In this document: piece after piece, positions 26,572 through 35,831 of the stretch
Layout of the letters: each line of letters begins with the position of its first letter
Position numbering within the stretch: the stretch's first letter is position 1
NCBI RefSeq assembly: GCF_026625565.1
Contig: NZ_CP112998.1
Location: 1,676,501-1,740,500 of the forward strand
DNA: 64,000 bases
Reading direction: 5' to 3'
Origin: Dyadobacter pollutisoli
Lineage (GTDB): Bacteria; Bacteroidota; Bacteroidia; Cytophagales; Spirosomataceae
The notes under the pieces: generated by a model
The model's input: only the letters and a program-made list of their open reading frames with translations
The model's database searches: none
What the model was told of the DNA's origin: nothing
Program-made: the position numbers and the translations under genes

Positions 26572-26814
26572 ATGAACACGACCATATATGAGGACCGTGC
26601 CAGAGAACTGGTATCGGAAATTTTGCAGATTATTGAAGCGAAAGGATTGAACCTGGAAAGCGCTTTGGAGGAAGCAGGTATCTCCCAGGAATCGGCCAAT
26701 CATTTCATTCGGAACAAAGGTGTGCCAAGCCTTTCGGAATTTATCGCCCTGTGTCAGATTTCAGGCATTCAGTTTCACTTACCATCCATAGAAACCCCCA
26801 ATACAGCCATGTAA
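26572..26814 (+). CDS. Small helical protein, possible HTH (XRE-like)
   Basis: The 80-aa product is predicted all-helical. The run LESALEEAGISQESANHFIR followed by GVPSLSEFIALCQISG resembles the helix 2-3-4 pattern of a lambda-repressor-type HTH domain: a short Ala/Gly turn, then a recognition helix, then PSLxxFIALC in the position of PSLETLLKLA. It has no signal peptide or Cys cluster. It stands alone, and its stop lies 7 bp from the convergent topoisomerase stop. DNA binding is inferred from the pattern only, and the similarity is modest. Confidence 0.6.
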   Translation: MNTTIYEDRARELVSEILQIIEAKGLNLESALEEAGISQESANHFIRNKGVPSLSEFIALCQISGIQFHLPSIETPNTAM

Positions 26815-26822
26815 GGGCGTAT

Positions 26823-28946
26823 TTAACCAACTTCGAAATTGAAATCACCATTCATGACAAGTTTGGCGTCAATGGCTTCGGGGTTTCCTGGAATTTGTAG
26901 CCCCTTTATTTTGGTGGTTTTGCCTTTGCTAAGCAGGTCGAAGACATGCTTGTCAGTTAGTTTTTTGCCTAAAAACTCGAATGGTATCTTAAACCCGCAT
27001 GCCTGAAAGTTGGCGCAGCCGTAAGCAGTTTTGCCTTTTTTGAGCAAATGCTGCTTGCATTTGGGGCAAGTGAGGGTCTCTATTGCGATCTCTTCTTTTG
27101 GCTCTTTGGGTTTGGGCTCTTTTTTTGCTTTTTCTTCTTTTTCAACCACTACTACTTCTTCTGCGATGGTGATCGCGCGCGTACGGTTGCTTTTTACTTC
27201 CTGGGTCAGGTCTACAACCATCTGGATCAACTCTTGTTTAAAAGTTTCCATCCCGTACTCGCCTTTTTCGATCAGCCGGAGTTTACGCTCCCAGTTTCCG
27301 GTCAGTTCCGCGCTTTTCAATAACTCGTTCTGGATCGTGTCAATCAGGTCCATACCGGTTTGCGTAGCGAAGATATTTTTCTTCTTTTTTTCTATATACC
27401 TGCGTTTGAAAAGCGTTTCAATGATGTTGGCGCGGGTGGATGGCCTGCCTATTCCATTGTCTTTGAGTAGCTCACGCATTTCCTCGTCTTCAACCTGTCT
27501 TCCGGCGGTTTCCATTGCCCGTAGCAAAGTCGCCTCAGTGTAGGCCTTTGGAGGAGTGGTTTTTCCCTGATGCACACGCGGTTCGTGCGGGCCGATTTCC
27601 CCCACTTCAAAGTTAGGCATCACCTTTTCTTCGTCGGCAGCTTCCTTTTTGGCACTGGCGTCATTGGCATACACCGCCCGCCAACCCGGTTCAAGGATTT
27701 GTTTTCCGGTAGCTTTAAATTCGACCTGGCCCACTTTCCCCAAAACGGTCGTGTTTGAAACCTTACATTCCGGGTAAAAAGCGGCTATAAACCGGCGAAC
27801 GATCAGGTCATATATCCGTTTTTCATCCTGGCTGATGTGATTTGGCAAAACACCCGTCGGGATAATGGCGTGGTGATCTGTAACTTTTTTATCATCAAAT
27901 ACCGTCTTGGATTTAGGAATAGGTTTTTCCAGAATAGACGCGGTGTATTGCGCGTAGTAGGTCAGCTCCCGCATGATTCCCTCAATCTTGGGGTGCAGAT
28001 CCTCCGAAAGGTAAGTGGTATCAACCCTGGGGTAGGTCACAAACTTTTTCTCGTAAAGGTTCTGAATATGTTTCAGTGTATCTTCCGCTGAATAACCGTA
28101 TTTTTTGTTGGCTTCTACCTGTAATGAGGTTAGGTCAAAAAGCCTTGGATTGCCTTCCTTGGCTTCTTTTTTCTCAAATGATGTGATTTCAAAATCGTGT
28201 TGCAGCAGGTACGCCAGTCCTTTATTGGCTTTTTCCGCGCTTCGCATCCGGTCAATGGTTGCGGTGAATTCTGTTTCCCGGTAAATGGTTTTCAGCTCCC
28301 AGTACTCCTCAGAAACGAACGCGTCAATCTCCTTCTGGCGCTGGACGATGAGGGCCAGGGTAGGGGTTTGCACGCGCCCTATCGAGAGCACTACCTTACC
28401 CTGCCCGAATTTTTTGGTGAACAGGCGCGTAGCATTCATTCCCAATAGCCAGTCACCGATTGCCCTGGCGCTGCCGGCTGCATAAAGATTGTTGTATTGC
28501 TCGCTGTCTTTTAGTTTTTCAAAGCCGTCACGGATCGCCTGTTCGGTAAGCGACGAAATCCAAAGCCGCTTTACCGGTACCGAGCATTTGGCTTTCAATA
28601 AAACCCACCGCTGGATCAGCTCACCTTCCTGGCCCGCATCCCCGCAATTGATAACCTCCTCGCACGCCTGTATCAAATGTTCGATCACGCCAAACTGTTT
28701 GACCGCGCCCGCATTGTCTATGAGTTTAATGCCGAAGCTCGATGGGATCATCGGGAGGTCTTCCAGCCGCCACGATTTCCATCTTTCGGTATAATCGTGC
28801 GGTTCTTTCAGAGTGCAGAAATGCCCGAATGTCCAGGTAACCTGATATCCGTTGCCTTCATAATAACCGTCCTTGCGCTGATTAGCCCCGATTACATTCG
28901 CTATGTCTTTTGCCACACTTGGCTTTTCAGCAATACAAACTTTCAT
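26823..28946 (-). CDS. topB: DNA topoisomerase III (type IA)
   Basis: I start at the ATG at 28946 (707 aa), where MKVCIAEKPSVAKDIANVIG opens the TOPRIM domain; an upstream in-frame start adds 7 residues. The TOPRIM acidic motif is CGDAGQEGELI. The catalytic Tyr lies in KFVTYPRVDTTYLSED. NGIGRPSTRANIIETL is the conserved late type IA block. The C-terminus has a zinc-ribbon-like segment, CPKCKQHLLKKGKTAYGC, and FQACGFKIPFEFLGKKL. It relaxes and decatenates DNA through single-strand passage. It is transcribed alone. Its upstream region is the long AT-rich gap to 29489. Confidence 0.93.
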   Translation of the reverse strand: MKVCIAEKPSVAKDIANVIGANQRKDGYYEGNGYQVTWTFGHFCTLKEPHDYTERWKSWRLEDLPMIPSSFGIKLIDNAGAVKQFGVIEHLIQACEEVINCGDAGQEGELIQRWVLLKAKCSVPVKRLWISSLTEQAIRDGFEKLKDSEQYNNLYAAGSARAIGDWLLGMNATRLFTKKFGQGKVVLSIGRVQTPTLALIVQRQKEIDAFVSEEYWELKTIYRETEFTATIDRMRSAEKANKGLAYLLQHDFEITSFEKKEAKEGNPRLFDLTSLQVEANKKYGYSAEDTLKHIQNLYEKKFVTYPRVDTTYLSEDLHPKIEGIMRELTYYAQYTASILEKPIPKSKTVFDDKKVTDHHAIIPTGVLPNHISQDEKRIYDLIVRRFIAAFYPECKVSNTTVLGKVGQVEFKATGKQILEPGWRAVYANDASAKKEAADEEKVMPNFEVGEIGPHEPRVHQGKTTPPKAYTEATLLRAMETAGRQVEDEEMRELLKDNGIGRPSTRANIIETLFKRRYIEKKKKNIFATQTGMDLIDTIQNELLKSAELTGNWERKLRLIEKGEYGMETFKQELIQMVVDLTQEVKSNRTRAITIAEEVVVVEKEEKAKKEPKPKEPKEEIAIETLTCPKCKQHLLKKGKTAYGCANFQACGFKIPFEFLGKKLTDKHVFDLLSKGKTTKIKGLQIPGNPEAIDAKLVMNGDFNFEVG

Positions 28947-29489
28947 ATTATTCTTTACAAACGGCAATGCTCAGTGATTGGCTCTGCTTCCGATTACCTG
29001 GTTTTACGTTCACTGAGGTTGGCAAAGTTTATGATTTTTATTGAAACTATCGCACCGGATTTTGCCAATTGGGTGGCTGATATAACCTGTACGAGCGTCC
29101 ACGATGCTGCAAAAAACAGCTGAAATTGACCGGATACTCAATATTTTAAGTTTTTGAGAAAAAATTTTTAAATTTTTTTTTGAGCCGCGTGACATTTCTG
29201 AGGGAAATATTCGGCGAATTTGCCTATTGGTATAGTGCACTCAGAATATTATTTGGATTTCAATGCTTTTTGTGAAATTTAATAATAGCCTTTGTTCGGT
29301 AACAGTAACAAGGTAATAAGGTGCTTTACCGACACAGAATTTTTTTAGGCGACAAATTGAAAAAATAAGTGACATTTAAATTTTCAATCTTTAAATAATA
29401 CCATTTTATTTAATCAATTTTTAACCTCGTTTTGTCGATTTTTGACCCTGTTTTGCCATAGATAGTTTTGTTTGTTGTTGCACTGAACG
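28947..29489. other. Long intergenic gap without a recognisable gene
   Basis: No coding region is convincing in this stretch between divergent topB and the 86-aa secreted-protein gene. It holds an 8-bp inverted repeat, CTCAGTGA (28970-28977) and TCACTGAG (29010-29017), in the expected topB leader. It also has a very A/T-rich block around 29140-29180 and several TTTTG runs at 29430-29470 just upstream of the secreted-protein promoter. The last could curve the DNA. No tRNA or known RNA motif was recognised. Confidence 0.5.
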
Positions 29490-29518
29490 TTTGTATTCAG
29501 AATATTGTAGTATATTTG
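29490..29518 (+). promoter_or_regulatory. Consensus Bacteroidota promoter (TTTG, 17 bp, TATATTTG)
   Basis: A -33 box TTTG (29490-29493) and a -7 box TATATTTG (29511-29518) are separated by 17 bp, matching the TTTG-N17-23-TAnnTTTG pattern. Transcription should start near 29524, leaving a leader of about 45 bases before the ATG at 29569. This is one of the two best promoters in the window. Confidence 0.8.
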
Positions 29519-29568
29519 TACCAGAATTAGATACTAGAACAAGAAACAAACAGTAAACACTATTACCA

Positions 29569-29829
29569 ATGAAAAATGCAAAAAACATGTTAGTTGTAGC
29601 CTTGATGGCAATCACTAGCGCCGCTTATGCCAATACGAATAACTCCACATATAAAGTTGAAGAGAAAGTTAAGGTTGCAGTTTTGAACAACGCGTTACCC
29701 GCAGCGCTTCCAGTTTTGGAAACTCCTGCTCCACAAAACGCAAAAGCTACAAATGACACCAATAAACACAGCGCAACACAGAAAGCAGCTATCGTAGGAC
29801 TTCAGTTGAAAAGTAACACTACGAAGTAA
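29569..29829 (+). CDS. Small secreted protein of unknown function
   Basis: The 86-aa product has a signal peptide (MKNAKNMLVVALMAITSAAY) with a likely cleavage after AYA (residue 21). The mature part is about 65 residues, hydrophilic, rich in Ala, Asn, Lys and Thr, without Cys and without a recognised domain. The gene is a self-contained unit with a consensus promoter, a leader of about 45 bases and a strong terminator 45 bp after its stop. That organisation suggests abundant, separate expression. I do not recognise its function; a cell-envelope or stress role is only a guess. Confidence 0.8.
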   Translation: MKNAKNMLVVALMAITSAAYANTNNSTYKVEEKVKVAVLNNALPAALPVLETPAPQNAKATNDTNKHSATQKAAIVGLQLKSNTTK

Positions 29830-29873
29830 TTTAAAGAAACCTTAGTTAGAAGGTTTTGTTGCCAATTAGAATT

Positions 29874-29906
29874 AAAAAGAGGAGAATTCATTTCTCCTCT
29901 TTTTTT
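29874..29906. terminator. Intrinsic terminator
   Basis: A 13-bp perfect stem, AAAAAGAGGAGAA (29874-29886) and TTCTCCTCTTTTT (29892-29904), has a TTCAT loop and a seven-T run at 29900-29906. It serves the small secreted-protein gene. The A-run on the left makes it work for the convergent surface-protein gene too. Confidence 0.9.
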
Positions 29907-29935
29907 GTGCATTAACTTTTATTGACCAGAACTAC

Positions 29936-32900
29936 CTACCTAAAAAAGCTTCCAATCGAGATCATCAATAGCAGTGATTCTTCTTTGGAGGTTCCCGCGC
30001 TGACATTGAAGGCGAACTGTTCGCGGAACGGAGTAACATAAAAGCCACCACCATAACCCTGATGCCAGTAGCGGGCACTCGAAGGGTCTGATTCCGCCCA
30101 GACACGGCCTACATCATAAAAGCCCCTGATCCCGATCTTCAATGGGATGAACGTGTTTTTTGTTTCGGTCAGCTGGTAGCGCAGCTCGGTGTTCAGGAAT
30201 GCCTTGGATTCGCCTGTAAACCGGTTTCTTTTGTAACCTCCCAGGTCATTCAATTGTCCGATGGAGAAGAGCTTGTAAAAAGGCAGCTGACCTTTGGTGA
30301 CGCCTCCGCCAAGTCGCAGTCCGAATGTGAGCGGGTTTTTGGTACGTGTGGAAGCATACTGTTCCAGTTCCAGCTCGGAAATTGAAAATACCTTGTCCTC
30401 TGACTTGGATATATGGCCCACGTGTTGGGTCAGCTGTACCATGAAGCCTTTTTCTGCTAATGATGCCCTGTCCCGAAAATCAAGGTTTAAAATCCCTTTT
30501 GCATAGAGCAGATTAAGTTTTTTTACCCCGAAAATGTCAGGATTGTCAAACAGGTAGCTGTTATTTCTTTTAATGCCCTCGTCTATTTCGTAGTTCGCGG
30601 TCAGCTCTATTTTGCTTTGCTTCCAGAACTGGCGTTGCGCCCCGGCAGAAACTGACACTGAATTGTATTGGGTACGGTAGTAATTTTTAGGCGCGTCATT
30701 GTTTTTCCTGGTATCGTTGCCAATGCCAAAGAAAAAGTTATAGTTCAATGGTCTGGAAATCATGATTTGAGAAATCCCGTCCCATTTACCGATCAGCTGC
30801 CGAAACTGGTTCGCGTAGCTGAATTCGTAGTTGCCCTTGATGCTGACAGAGGCTTTGAACGCATGCTTGGACGAGAAATCAGGTTTTGAAAAGCGTTGAC
30901 GGGTGAAGGTCACCCCGCCGTGCAAAGCGACTCCGGTGAATGGGTTATAGGTGATCAGCCCAATTGGCATATAAGTATTGTACTTGAATGCATTCCTGTT
31001 GTATTCGTACAAATGCTCATCCTTCGGTTTTACATTGCGTCCTTCGCTTCCCAGGTCCATGGCGGTATTCTCGCCTTTTTCATAGACCAAGGTTGCAGGT
31101 CTGCCACCTTTGACATCGGAATGGTCTGTAACCGAATCGTCCCCGCCACCACTGATCACACGCACCAGGATCGATTTGGGTGCTTCTCCTTCGATATCGA
31201 ACACATCATCACCAAGTAAACCGAACAACCTGATTTCACGGGTTTCATTGGGATAAAAGGTTCTGTGATAGTAAATTCTGGAAAGGTCAGCCTGTTTGTT
31301 TTCTTTACTGACATCATACACAGTTACCTCCACTGAGCCGTCGGGCATGCGTTTAACCTTAAAGTACTCCGCTTTATTGGAGCCTACCACATCCACCTCC
31401 CTGGCCAGCATTTCGTAATACTGAGCTGCATAGGTTTGCAGGTCTTTAATGCGGATTTTTAGTTTTCGCTCAATTTCTTGTCCGTCTTTTACATAGATCT
31501 CAGCGGGCATTTGATTCACTGCCGCTGCGATATCTGCCTCCGAAACGGCATTCTGAATCTCCTTAGCAGCATTGACCCATTCAGTTTTGGAAAGCTCGTT
31601 TCCTACAAAGCGGTCCAGGTGCCGCGCCTGCCACATCAGGCTGCGAAGCCCGGCAATCCTCTCCCCAAAGTTCTCTCCGTTTGGCATTCCCCATTCGCGG
31701 TCGGCGAGCCATGGAATTATGCCGTCCCACCTTGAAAACGCGTGATCGCGGTCTCTGGGAATGGGCCTGAAAAGTTCACCATCTTTGTCCTTATACCCCG
31801 CCCATTTCCAATTGTCTTCATGTTTGCTCCAATCTCCTATCCACAAATCGAACATACGTGCACGGGCAAATTCGTGACGATCTACGCGGTTGTCGTGATC
31901 GTGATACAATTTTCCAAAGAGTTTGAAGCTTTTTTCAATGTCTTTGGCACCGCCAAAAATTTTATCCTTTTCAATTTTATCCGTCGGTCGCTCTTCCAGC
32001 ATTCCGAACAGGTTTCCGTAATCTTCCTTGAAGGTTCCGAGCTTGTTGTCTTTGGGTAAAACAAACAATTCTGGCGAAGCGTGAAGGATGCCAATTTTGT
32101 CTAACAGAGGCGCTACGGCCAATGCACCATAAGGCTGCTGGGTCGAGGTCTGGTCTTTTAAAACCTGAGAAACAATGGTACCTCTCAACTCATAGCTGAG
32201 TGCGCGGAAAGGGTCTTTATCGACCGACCGGAACACATATTCCTTGCCATTCCCGGCGACCAGTTTAAGTGAAGTCGTTTGTCTGCCGCCCCCTTTACCA
32301 TTGATGATAAGACCTTGAAAGGTGGTGTCCATGTCCAGGAAGGGGACTTTTACCGGCTTGGTCCAAGAATCCCGGTAGTGTTTGCCAAGCCAGGTTTCCT
32401 TGAAGTTTTTGCTCGCATATTCGCCCCCGCCGGCAACAATGGTATCGTTACGGGAGGCTACATCCATCTTGCTGGAAGGGCTGATGCTATTTTTGCAAGG
32501 CTGAAACAATGTGTTTTTAACACCCAAACCTCCATTTTCACAGGCCGATTGCATTAAAATGTCGCTATGCGCTTTTTCCAGTTTGTTATCATTGATCACG
32601 AAATGCTGATAGGCAACAGCCCCGTTTTCCTGGTAGGTAATTTCAATAAAACCACTTTTGGAGGAGGTCAGTGCTGCTTTTTTGCTTCTGGCAGCATAGT
32701 GACCAGAGGCAGGTGCTCCGCTGTTGATATAAAAATTCTCCCCTTTTTTGACAATGGACTGATTATGCTCATGACCCGAAGCGAAGATCAGGGAAGAGTA
32801 GTCTTGCAAAACGCCATCCAATTTGTAACGGAATGCGTCAAACTGCTCGTTGATAATGTCTTTTCGTGTTCCTACATTTTGCCGGAACGCTACCATTGCA

Positions 32901-33670
32901 TTGCCCACAAGCGGCGGAAACAAATAGGAGGAAGCGGCAAACCTGCCTCCGTAATTTCCCAATGATTCGAGCGGAAAATGGGAGAGTACCATCACGTTCT
33001 TGTCATTTACTTCGTCCAGTGTCCCTTCCAGTTCTTCAATAAAATTATCGGTGTCCGCTATCGAGCAAACATCGGAGGAGGGGATCGGTTTTTCATGCGG
33101 GTGATTCCACCATTGGGAATTAATAATGACGATTTCCAGCGTGGGCAAGGAGAATGTCCACGGGCCTGGGCAGCCACGCTCAATGAAAACATGAAATCGG
33201 TTATGCTTATGCTGTTTTAATGTTTTTTCAAGCGCCTCCACTTTCTTCCAGCCGTCGCGGCCGGAATCCTGCCAGTCCTGGTCGCCCTGATTGAGCAGGA
33301 TTTGCAGCTGGGGTGCGCGGTCGAGAATGCTATTTGCTTTAATTTTCCAGTTGCTGATTTGCTCATTGGAATACGAATCCGGAAAAATGTCTCCATTCAG
33401 CACCCAAAGCACCTGTCCCGGGTTACCGGCCAGGTATTGGTCCATCAAACTGAATAGCTCGTCAGGATTTTTAAAATCAGCCGTGTTTCCGGTGAGAACT
33501 ACTTTCAGATCTGCCGACCGGGCCTGAAATGCGAATAAGATCACAGCTAAAAAGGCCGAGAAAGCTCCTAGAAGTGGAATGGCAAACGTGGACGTCGTGT
33601 GTAAATGTTTTTGCAAAGTCCCGGAATTTAAACGTTGAATGATTTTACAAGGTAGCACGATTTTGGACAC
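29936..33670 (-). CDS. Surface protein: metallophosphoesterase, CotH-like kinase region and outer-membrane barrel
   Basis: A GTG at 33670 gives 1244 aa; no early ATG exists, so the exact start is uncertain. A hydrophobic export segment lies at about 29-49. The calcineurin-like phosphoesterase domain (about 55-360) has NGD (D94), GDQD in place of GNHD (129-132), SHFP (H231) and GHEH (299-302). Residues 418-700 resemble a CotH/Fam20-type kinase core: GDWSKHEDN (612-620), then PIPRDRDHAF with D640 and D642, and an upstream FRSVDKD strand. The last 350 residues are beta-rich, from about 890 to the final ISIGSFFR, and look like a BamA/TamA-type barrel. It faces the two-component operon divergently. 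Domain calls 1 and 3 are firm; the middle one is inferred. Confidence 0.82.
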   Translation of the reverse strand: MSKIVLPCKIIQRLNSGTLQKHLHTTSTFAIPLLGAFSAFLAVILFAFQARSADLKVVLTGNTADFKNPDELFSLMDQYLAGNPGQVLWVLNGDIFPDSYSNEQISNWKIKANSILDRAPQLQILLNQGDQDWQDSGRDGWKKVEALEKTLKQHKHNRFHVFIERGCPGPWTFSLPTLEIVIINSQWWNHPHEKPIPSSDVCSIADTDNFIEELEGTLDEVNDKNVMVLSHFPLESLGNYGGRFAASSYLFPPLVGNAMVAFRQNVGTRKDIINEQFDAFRYKLDGVLQDYSSLIFASGHEHNQSIVKKGENFYINSGAPASGHYAARSKKAALTSSKSGFIEITYQENGAVAYQHFVINDNKLEKAHSDILMQSACENGGLGVKNTLFQPCKNSISPSSKMDVASRNDTIVAGGGEYASKNFKETWLGKHYRDSWTKPVKVPFLDMDTTFQGLIINGKGGGRQTTSLKLVAGNGKEYVFRSVDKDPFRALSYELRGTIVSQVLKDQTSTQQPYGALAVAPLLDKIGILHASPELFVLPKDNKLGTFKEDYGNLFGMLEERPTDKIEKDKIFGGAKDIEKSFKLFGKLYHDHDNRVDRHEFARARMFDLWIGDWSKHEDNWKWAGYKDKDGELFRPIPRDRDHAFSRWDGIIPWLADREWGMPNGENFGERIAGLRSLMWQARHLDRFVGNELSKTEWVNAAKEIQNAVSEADIAAAVNQMPAEIYVKDGQEIERKLKIRIKDLQTYAAQYYEMLAREVDVVGSNKAEYFKVKRMPDGSVEVTVYDVSKENKQADLSRIYYHRTFYPNETREIRLFGLLGDDVFDIEGEAPKSILVRVISGGGDDSVTDHSDVKGGRPATLVYEKGENTAMDLGSEGRNVKPKDEHLYEYNRNAFKYNTYMPIGLITYNPFTGVALHGGVTFTRQRFSKPDFSSKHAFKASVSIKGNYEFSYANQFRQLIGKWDGISQIMISRPLNYNFFFGIGNDTRKNNDAPKNYYRTQYNSVSVSAGAQRQFWKQSKIELTANYEIDEGIKRNNSYLFDNPDIFGVKKLNLLYAKGILNLDFRDRASLAEKGFMVQLTQHVGHISKSEDKVFSISELELEQYASTRTKNPLTFGLRLGGGVTKGQLPFYKLFSIGQLNDLGGYKRNRFTGESKAFLNTELRYQLTETKNTFIPLKIGIRGFYDVGRVWAESDPSSARYWHQGYGGGFYVTPFREQFAFNVSAGTSKEESLLLMISIGSFFR

Positions 33671-33778
33671 TTGTAAAGGCCAGATTAACGCTGAATGTTG
33701 TATATATGAATTATAATGAGGTTTTTTAGCGTTAATTCCAATGGAATCTTAGTCAATGTATTTTAAAATAGTGCCCGC

Positions 33779-34477
33779 ATGAAGCTTTTGCTCATCGAAG
33801 ACGAACCCAATGTTATTTCACTCATTCAAAGAAGCCTTTCTGCCTCGGGGCACGAGATTACGGTAGCTATGGATGGCCAATCCGGCCTGGAAATGGCCCT
33901 TCGACACATCTTTGACATTATCATTCTTGACCTGATGATACCCGTCATCAACGGTATGGAAGTGTGCAGACGCTTGCGGCATGCCCAGTCTAAGACACCT
34001 ATATTGATGCTGACCGCGCTGGGCACGACGGAAAATATCGTTTCCGGCCTGGATGCTGGCGCGGACGATTATATGACCAAGCCATTCAAGCTGGCTGAGC
34101 TGGAAGCCCGTTTGCGAACGCTGACCCGCCGGGGCAAAGAGCCGGATAAGGAAAAAAATCAGGATATGCTGGTACTGGGAGACCTTATATTGGATAAGGT
34201 AACGAAAACAGTTAAACGCAACGGGCAGCTGATTGACCTCACAGCAACCGAATTCAGGCTGCTGGAATATCTGCTCGAAAATACCAACAGAGTTTTGAAC
34301 CGGATGGAGATCCTTGAAAATGTGTGGGATATCAATTTCAATCTGGGTACCAATGTCGTGGATGTTTACATTAACTATCTGCGGAAAAAAATCAATAAAA
34401 ATCATCCCGTCAAGCTGATACATACGGTTTTTGGGATGGGATATGTAATCCGGGAGGCATATGAAGATTCAAAATAA
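33779..34477 (+). CDS. OmpR-family response regulator
   Basis: This 232-aa protein has an N-terminal receiver with LLIEDEPN, phospho-Asp D51 in IILDLMIPVING, MLTALG and YMTKPFKLAEL. The C-terminal winged helix (about 135-228) has LTATEFRLLEYL, the recognition-helix segment VVDVYINYLRKKI and the final IHTVFGMGYVI wing. It should bind DNA as a dimer at direct repeats when phosphorylated. It overlaps the downstream histidine kinase gene by 17 bp and so is its cognate partner. A candidate binding array lies downstream at 35831-35868. Confidence 0.95.
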   Translation: MKLLLIEDEPNVISLIQRSLSASGHEITVAMDGQSGLEMALRHIFDIIILDLMIPVINGMEVCRRLRHAQSKTPILMLTALGTTENIVSGLDAGADDYMTKPFKLAELEARLRTLTRRGKEPDKEKNQDMLVLGDLILDKVTKTVKRNGQLIDLTATEFRLLEYLLENTNRVLNRMEILENVWDINFNLGTNVVDVYINYLRKKINKNHPVKLIHTVFGMGYVIREAYEDSK

Positions 34478-35831
34478 AATTGCCGCGATCTTCACGGTCC
34501 TTTCGGCGGCCATTATCCTTGCGCTCAGCATTTTTATATACATTTTCGCCTCGGAGAGCATTGCGGAGAGCTTTTTTCACCGGCTGGAAGTTCGCTCGGA
34601 CATTGTCGGCCACGCGGCAGCGGAAGAGAACAAGTCAAAAACATCGATGTATTATGACTTTAAGGAAAAGCACCTTGGCGATCTGCCTTTTGAAAAGCAC
34701 CGCGTAATTTGGAGCGGAGATTCGGTCAAGACCCGGCATTTTAAAAAGAAATTGCAGCTAGCCGAATCATTTTACACCGACATTGCTGCGGGTACTCCCA
34801 CGCGGTTTTTCAGGGGCGATACTTCTTATGTTGGCCTTGCGGTCAGCAATGGCAGCCAGAAGCTGTTGATCATTTCTTCGGCGGTGGACCTTTTCGGACT
34901 GGCGGAAATGGACAATCTTAAAAATCTGCTGCTCATCGGATTTCTTATCTCCATGATCTTTGTTTTCACGTTTGGAAAATTGTTTTCAGCCCAGGTTTTT
35001 AACCCGATACGGCGTATTATCCGAAATGTAAAAGGCATTAATGCCCATAATCTGCATCAGAGGCTTGTTACGGCAGGCAGCCAGGACGAGGTTGCGGACC
35101 TGTCCAGTACATTCAACGACATGCTGGACCGGCTGGAAATTACATTTGAAATACAGAATAATTTCGTCAGTAATGCCTCCCACGAGTTCAGGACACCGCT
35201 TACGGTGATCAGCGGTGAAGCGCAGCTGGGGCTTGCCATTTCAGATATACCACAAGCGGCCAGGGACTCATTTACAACCATTCTTCGCGAAGCTGAAAAA
35301 CTGGAACATCTCACTAACAGTATGTTAAGTCTGGCCCAAACGGGTTTTGACGGTAAAAAAGAGCAGTGGGGCGTTTTGAGAATCGATGAGCTGATCCTGT
35401 CTGTAAAGGAAGCCGCCGATATGATCATGCCGGGGAATCACATTAAAATTGATTTTGATAACTTGCCTGAGGACGACGAAAAACTTAGCCTTAACGGCAA
35501 TGAAACGCTTCTGAAAGCGGCGTTGACAAACATTGTTCTCAATAGCTGCAAATACTCTGATAACAAGCCTGTTGACATTCAGATCAGCGCAAATCAGATC
35601 CATATGACCATCGATATCATTGACCACGGGATTGGTATTCCCGACAAAGAAATCGGGCAGATCTTCGTACCGTTTTTCCGCGCCTCCAACACAGTCAAGT
35701 ACAAAGGATATGGCATTGGATTGCCTTTGGCCAACAACATTATCCGCATGCACCGGGGAAGTATCCATGTACTCAGTAAGGTCGGCGAAGGTACCAGTTT
35801 CAGCGTACAGCTACCGATCCGCTACCATTGA
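34461..35831 (+). CDS. Membrane sensor histidine kinase
   Basis: This 456-aa kinase has a first membrane helix at about 7-27, a periplasmic domain of about 125 residues and a second helix at about 154-173. It then has a HAMP segment, HisKA with SNASHEFRTPLTV (H241) and an HATPase domain with IVLNSCKYSD, DHGIGIPD and YKGYGIGLPLANN. It belongs to the EnvZ/CusS general class. The small extracytoplasmic domain has no recognised ligand fold. It is translationally linked to the response regulator by a 17-bp overlap. Direct TCTTA repeats begin at its stop codon. Confidence 0.94.
   Translation: MKIQNKIAAIFTVLSAAIILALSIFIYIFASESIAESFFHRLEVRSDIVGHAAAEENKSKTSMYYDFKEKHLGDLPFEKHRVIWSGDSVKTRHFKKKLQLAESFYTDIAAGTPTRFFRGDTSYVGLAVSNGSQKLLIISSAVDLFGLAEMDNLKNLLLIGFLISMIFVFTFGKLFSAQVFNPIRRIIRNVKGINAHNLHQRLVTAGSQDEVADLSSTFNDMLDRLEITFEIQNNFVSNASHEFRTPLTVISGEAQLGLAISDIPQAARDSFTTILREAEKLEHLTNSMLSLAQTGFDGKKEQWGVLRIDELILSVKEAADMIMPGNHIKIDFDNLPEDDEKLSLNGNETLLKAALTNIVLNSCKYSDNKPVDIQISANQIHMTIDIIDHGIGIPDKEIGQIFVPFFRASNTVKYKGYGIGLPLANNIIRMHRGSIHVLSKVGEGTSFSVQLPIRYH

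Noticed and set aside
28970..29017. 8-bp inverted repeat in the topB leader as a possible riboswitch
   Set aside because: The loop is 32 bases and the stem short; no known riboswitch pattern is recognisable.
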